This document shows positions 14,766 through 15,719 of a stretch of 15,719 bases of DNA, piece after piece. The notes under the pieces were generated by a model, which worked only from the letters and a program-made list of their open reading frames with translations, was not told the origin of the DNA and ran no database searches. The translations under genes and the position numbers were made by a program. Where the stretch lies: contig CAMODY010000025.1 in assembly GCA_946611595.1 (NCBI GenBank), forward strand, positions 1-15,719. Direction: 5' to 3'. The stretch is from an uncultured Clostridia bacterium. Its GTDB lineage: Bacteria; Bacillota; Clostridia; Lachnospirales; Lachnospiraceae. Positions within the stretch are counted from its first letter, which is position 1. Each line of letters opens with the position of its first letter.

Positions 14766-15323
14766 ATGAGTCGAGAAAAGATTGTCGTTATGCTGGCGGA
14801 AGGATTTGAAGAAGTTGAAGCACTGACAACTGTTGATCTGCTCAGAAGAGCAAGTCTTCCGGTTTATACTGTATCGGTTACAGGCAGAAGACAGGTGGAT
14901 GGAGCGCATGGTGTTGCAATCATCGCCGATAAAGTCTTTGAAGATATTCATTTTGATGAAGTTAAGATGATCATTCTTCCGGGCGGAATGCCGGGAACAA
15001 CAAATCTGCTAAACTATGAGCCACTGACAAAGGTGTTGAAACAATTTGCGGCAGAGGAGAGACCTCTTGGTGCTATTTGTGCAGCGCCTATGGTGTTTGC
15101 TGAGCATGGAATTTTAAGTGGTAAAAATGCTACGATTTATTCAGGTATGGAAGACCATCTGAAGGATGCTGTTTGGACAGAAGGAAACGTAGTAAAAGAC
15201 GGAAACATCATAACTTCTAAAGGTCCGGGAACAGCAATGGATTTTGCACTGGCGCTCATCGCATTTTTAGCAAACGAGGCAAAAGCAGAAGAAGTCAGAG
15301 CAGGGCTGTTGTATCAGAAATGA
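14766..15323 (+). CDS. DJ-1/PfpI (ThiJ) family protein
   Basis: Class I glutamine-amidotransferase-like fold, 185 residues. Members include YajL/DJ-1, linked to protection from reactive aldehydes and oxidative stress. The catalytic nucleophile is C105 in AICAAP and the assisting Glu is E18 in AEGFEEVEAL, at nearly the same positions as E18 and C106 of human DJ-1. The oxyanion strand LPGGMPG (71-77) is also present. The usual TCYPG segment of bacterial homologues reads TIYSG here. AAAGGA stands before the ATG. It lies 40 bases after the SDR gene, and both could act on small carbonyl compounds, though that link is only suggestive. Confidence 0.92.
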   Translation: MSREKIVVMLAEGFEEVEALTTVDLLRRASLPVYTVSVTGRRQVDGAHGVAIIADKVFEDIHFDEVKMIILPGGMPGTTNLLNYEPLTKVLKQFAAEERPLGAICAAPMVFAEHGILSGKNATIYSGMEDHLKDAVWTEGNVVKDGNIITSKGPGTAMDFALALIAFLANEAKAEEVRAGLLYQK

Positions 15324-15328
15324 TAGAA

Positions 15329-15355
15329 GCAGGGATTTCCTTGTTCAAATCCCTG
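15329..15355 (+). repeat. hairpin built from tRNA-Ser T-arm sequence
   Basis: GCAGGGATTT (15329-15338) pairs perfectly with AAATCCCTGC (15346-15355), loop CCTTGTTC, six bases after the DJ-1 stop. No T-run follows, so it is not a standard terminator on its own. Its left arm with flank (AGAAGCAGGGATTT, 15325-15338) is identical to 15415-15428, the 3' end and T-arm of the tRNA-Ser gene; the right arm (GTTCAAATCCCTGC) matches the tRNA in its own sense. Confidence 0.7.
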
Positions 15356-15368
15356 CCTGGAACTCAAT

Positions 15369-15410
15369 AAAAAAACACCAATGTGCCACATGCACATCGG
15401 TGTTTTTTTT
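15369..15410. terminator. bidirectional intrinsic terminator
   Basis: A run of A, then CACCAATGTG, a short loop CCACATG and CACATCGGTG followed by eight T make a hairpin with one A-C mismatch that reads as a terminator on both strands. On plus it ends the SDR/DJ-1 transcript; on minus it lies directly after the tRNA-Ser gene. Confidence 0.85.
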
Positions 15411-15411
15411 C

Positions 15412-15501
15412 CGGAGAAGCAGGGATTTGAACCCTGGCGCCGCTATTAACGACCTACTCCCTTTCCAGGGGAGCCCCTTCGGCCAGCTTGGGTACTTCTC
15501 C
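15412..15501 (-). tRNA. tRNA-Ser (anticodon GGA)
   Basis: Read on the minus strand, a 90-nt class II tRNA folds: acceptor GGAGAAG with CTTCTCC (7 bp), anticodon stem CTCCC/GGGAG enclosing loop CTGGAAA, giving anticodon GGA (reads UCC and UCU), a long variable arm, and T-stem CAGGG/CCCTG with loop TTCAAAT. The discriminator is G, as expected for Ser. CCA is not encoded. Confidence 0.95.
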
Positions 15502-15531
15502 AAAACTCGCTTCGATTAACGAACATTCAAT

Positions 15532-15560
15532 ACTTTACACGATTTCCTTTTTAAAAGCAA
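15532..15560 (-). promoter_or_regulatory. probable promoter of the tRNA-Ser gene
   Basis: On the minus strand TTGCTT (plus 15555-15560) and TAAAGT (15532-15537) are 17 bp apart, placing the start about 25 bases before the tRNA 5' end. The -10 match is moderate. Confidence 0.45.
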
Positions 15561-15593
15561 GGACTTTTCCTCGAATTGTTACGCATATTTATC

Positions 15594-15623
15594 TTTACTT
15601 ATTAAATCATATTTCTTTATAAT
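15594..15623 (+). promoter_or_regulatory. probable promoter of the gene at the right edge
   Basis: A perfect TATAAT (15618-15623) has TTTACT (15594-15599) 18 bp upstream. It gives a short leader before the ATG at 15664. The -35 box is weak, so the call rests mainly on the -10 box and position. Confidence 0.5.
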
Positions 15624-15663
15624 GATTACCAATTGTATGACAGATAAAACAAGGAGTATCCAT

Positions 15664-15719
15664 ATGGAAAGAAATCTGGAAGAGGTCCGAAAGTTCTTTT
15701 CGGGCGATAAATATGCAAC
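15664..15719 (+). CDS. start of a possible PaaI-type hotdog thioesterase (3' end outside window)
   Basis: Only 19 codons are visible (MERNLEEVRKFFSGDKYAT). AAGGAG (15651-15656) lies seven bases before the ATG and a TATAAT box is further upstream, so this is a real gene start. The pattern LEEVRKFFxxDxxAT resembles the N-terminus of PaaI-family thioesterases in Clostridia, but so short a piece does not prove the family. Confidence 0.55.
   Translation, partial: MERNLEEVRKFFSGDKYA

Noticed and set aside
1..15719. CRISPR array, insertion sequence, transposase or prophage genes
   Set aside because: No regularly spaced repeats, terminal inverted repeats or transposase/integrase-like proteins were seen on either strand.

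Overview
The window looks like chromosomal DNA from an anaerobic Firmicute of class Clostridia, most likely a gut-type Lachnospiraceae. The grounds are moderate G+C, strong AGGAGG-type ribosome binding sites, lipoproteins with LAGC/LAAC lipoboxes, a 12-TM MATE pump, a ferredoxin-like Cys run in an ABC ATPase and a Clostridia-style cobalamin riboswitch. The taxonomic call is inference from protein flavour, not from a marker gene.

Layout. (1) 1-2572: the 3' part of a beta-CASP metallo-beta-lactamase RNase-like gene, then an AspA/AstE-type (M14-like) zinc hydrolase with a His-rich C-terminal tail. (2) 2631-9608: a consensus sigma-A promoter, a cobalamin (B12) riboswitch and an intrinsic terminator. 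These lead into a complete Opp/Dpp/Nik-type ABC importer (binding lipoprotein, two permeases, two ATPases), followed by a second lipoprotein with a different fold (type I periplasmic binding protein). Two strong hairpins separate the first binding-protein gene from the permease genes. (3) 9615-12413: a divergent heavy-metal module. An ArsR/SmtB-family sensor lies on the minus strand; a free-standing HMA metal-binding protein and a P1B-type Zn/Cd/Pb-type ATPase without its own HMA domain lie on the plus strand. Overlapping divergent promoters and two inverted repeats sit between them. (4) 12460-15323: a MATE exporter, an SDR oxidoreductase and a DJ-1/PfpI protein. (5) 15324-15719: terminator hairpins, a tRNA-Ser(GGA) on the minus strand, and the first 19 codons of a gene that is probably a PaaI-type thioesterase.

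How the genes work together. The riboswitch should shut off the importer when intracellular cobalamin is high. The importer's cargo is therefore probably cobalt, a cobalt/nickel chelate, or a corrinoid or precursor. The extra type I binding lipoprotein at the end of the operon is the least expected part: such folds normally serve sugar or branched-chain amino-acid systems, not Opp/Nik transporters. The metal module next door handles export or detoxification of soft divalent metals. Together with the His-rich hydrolase tail, the first 12 kb has a metal and cofactor homeostasis theme, although nothing shows that the pieces share one regulon.
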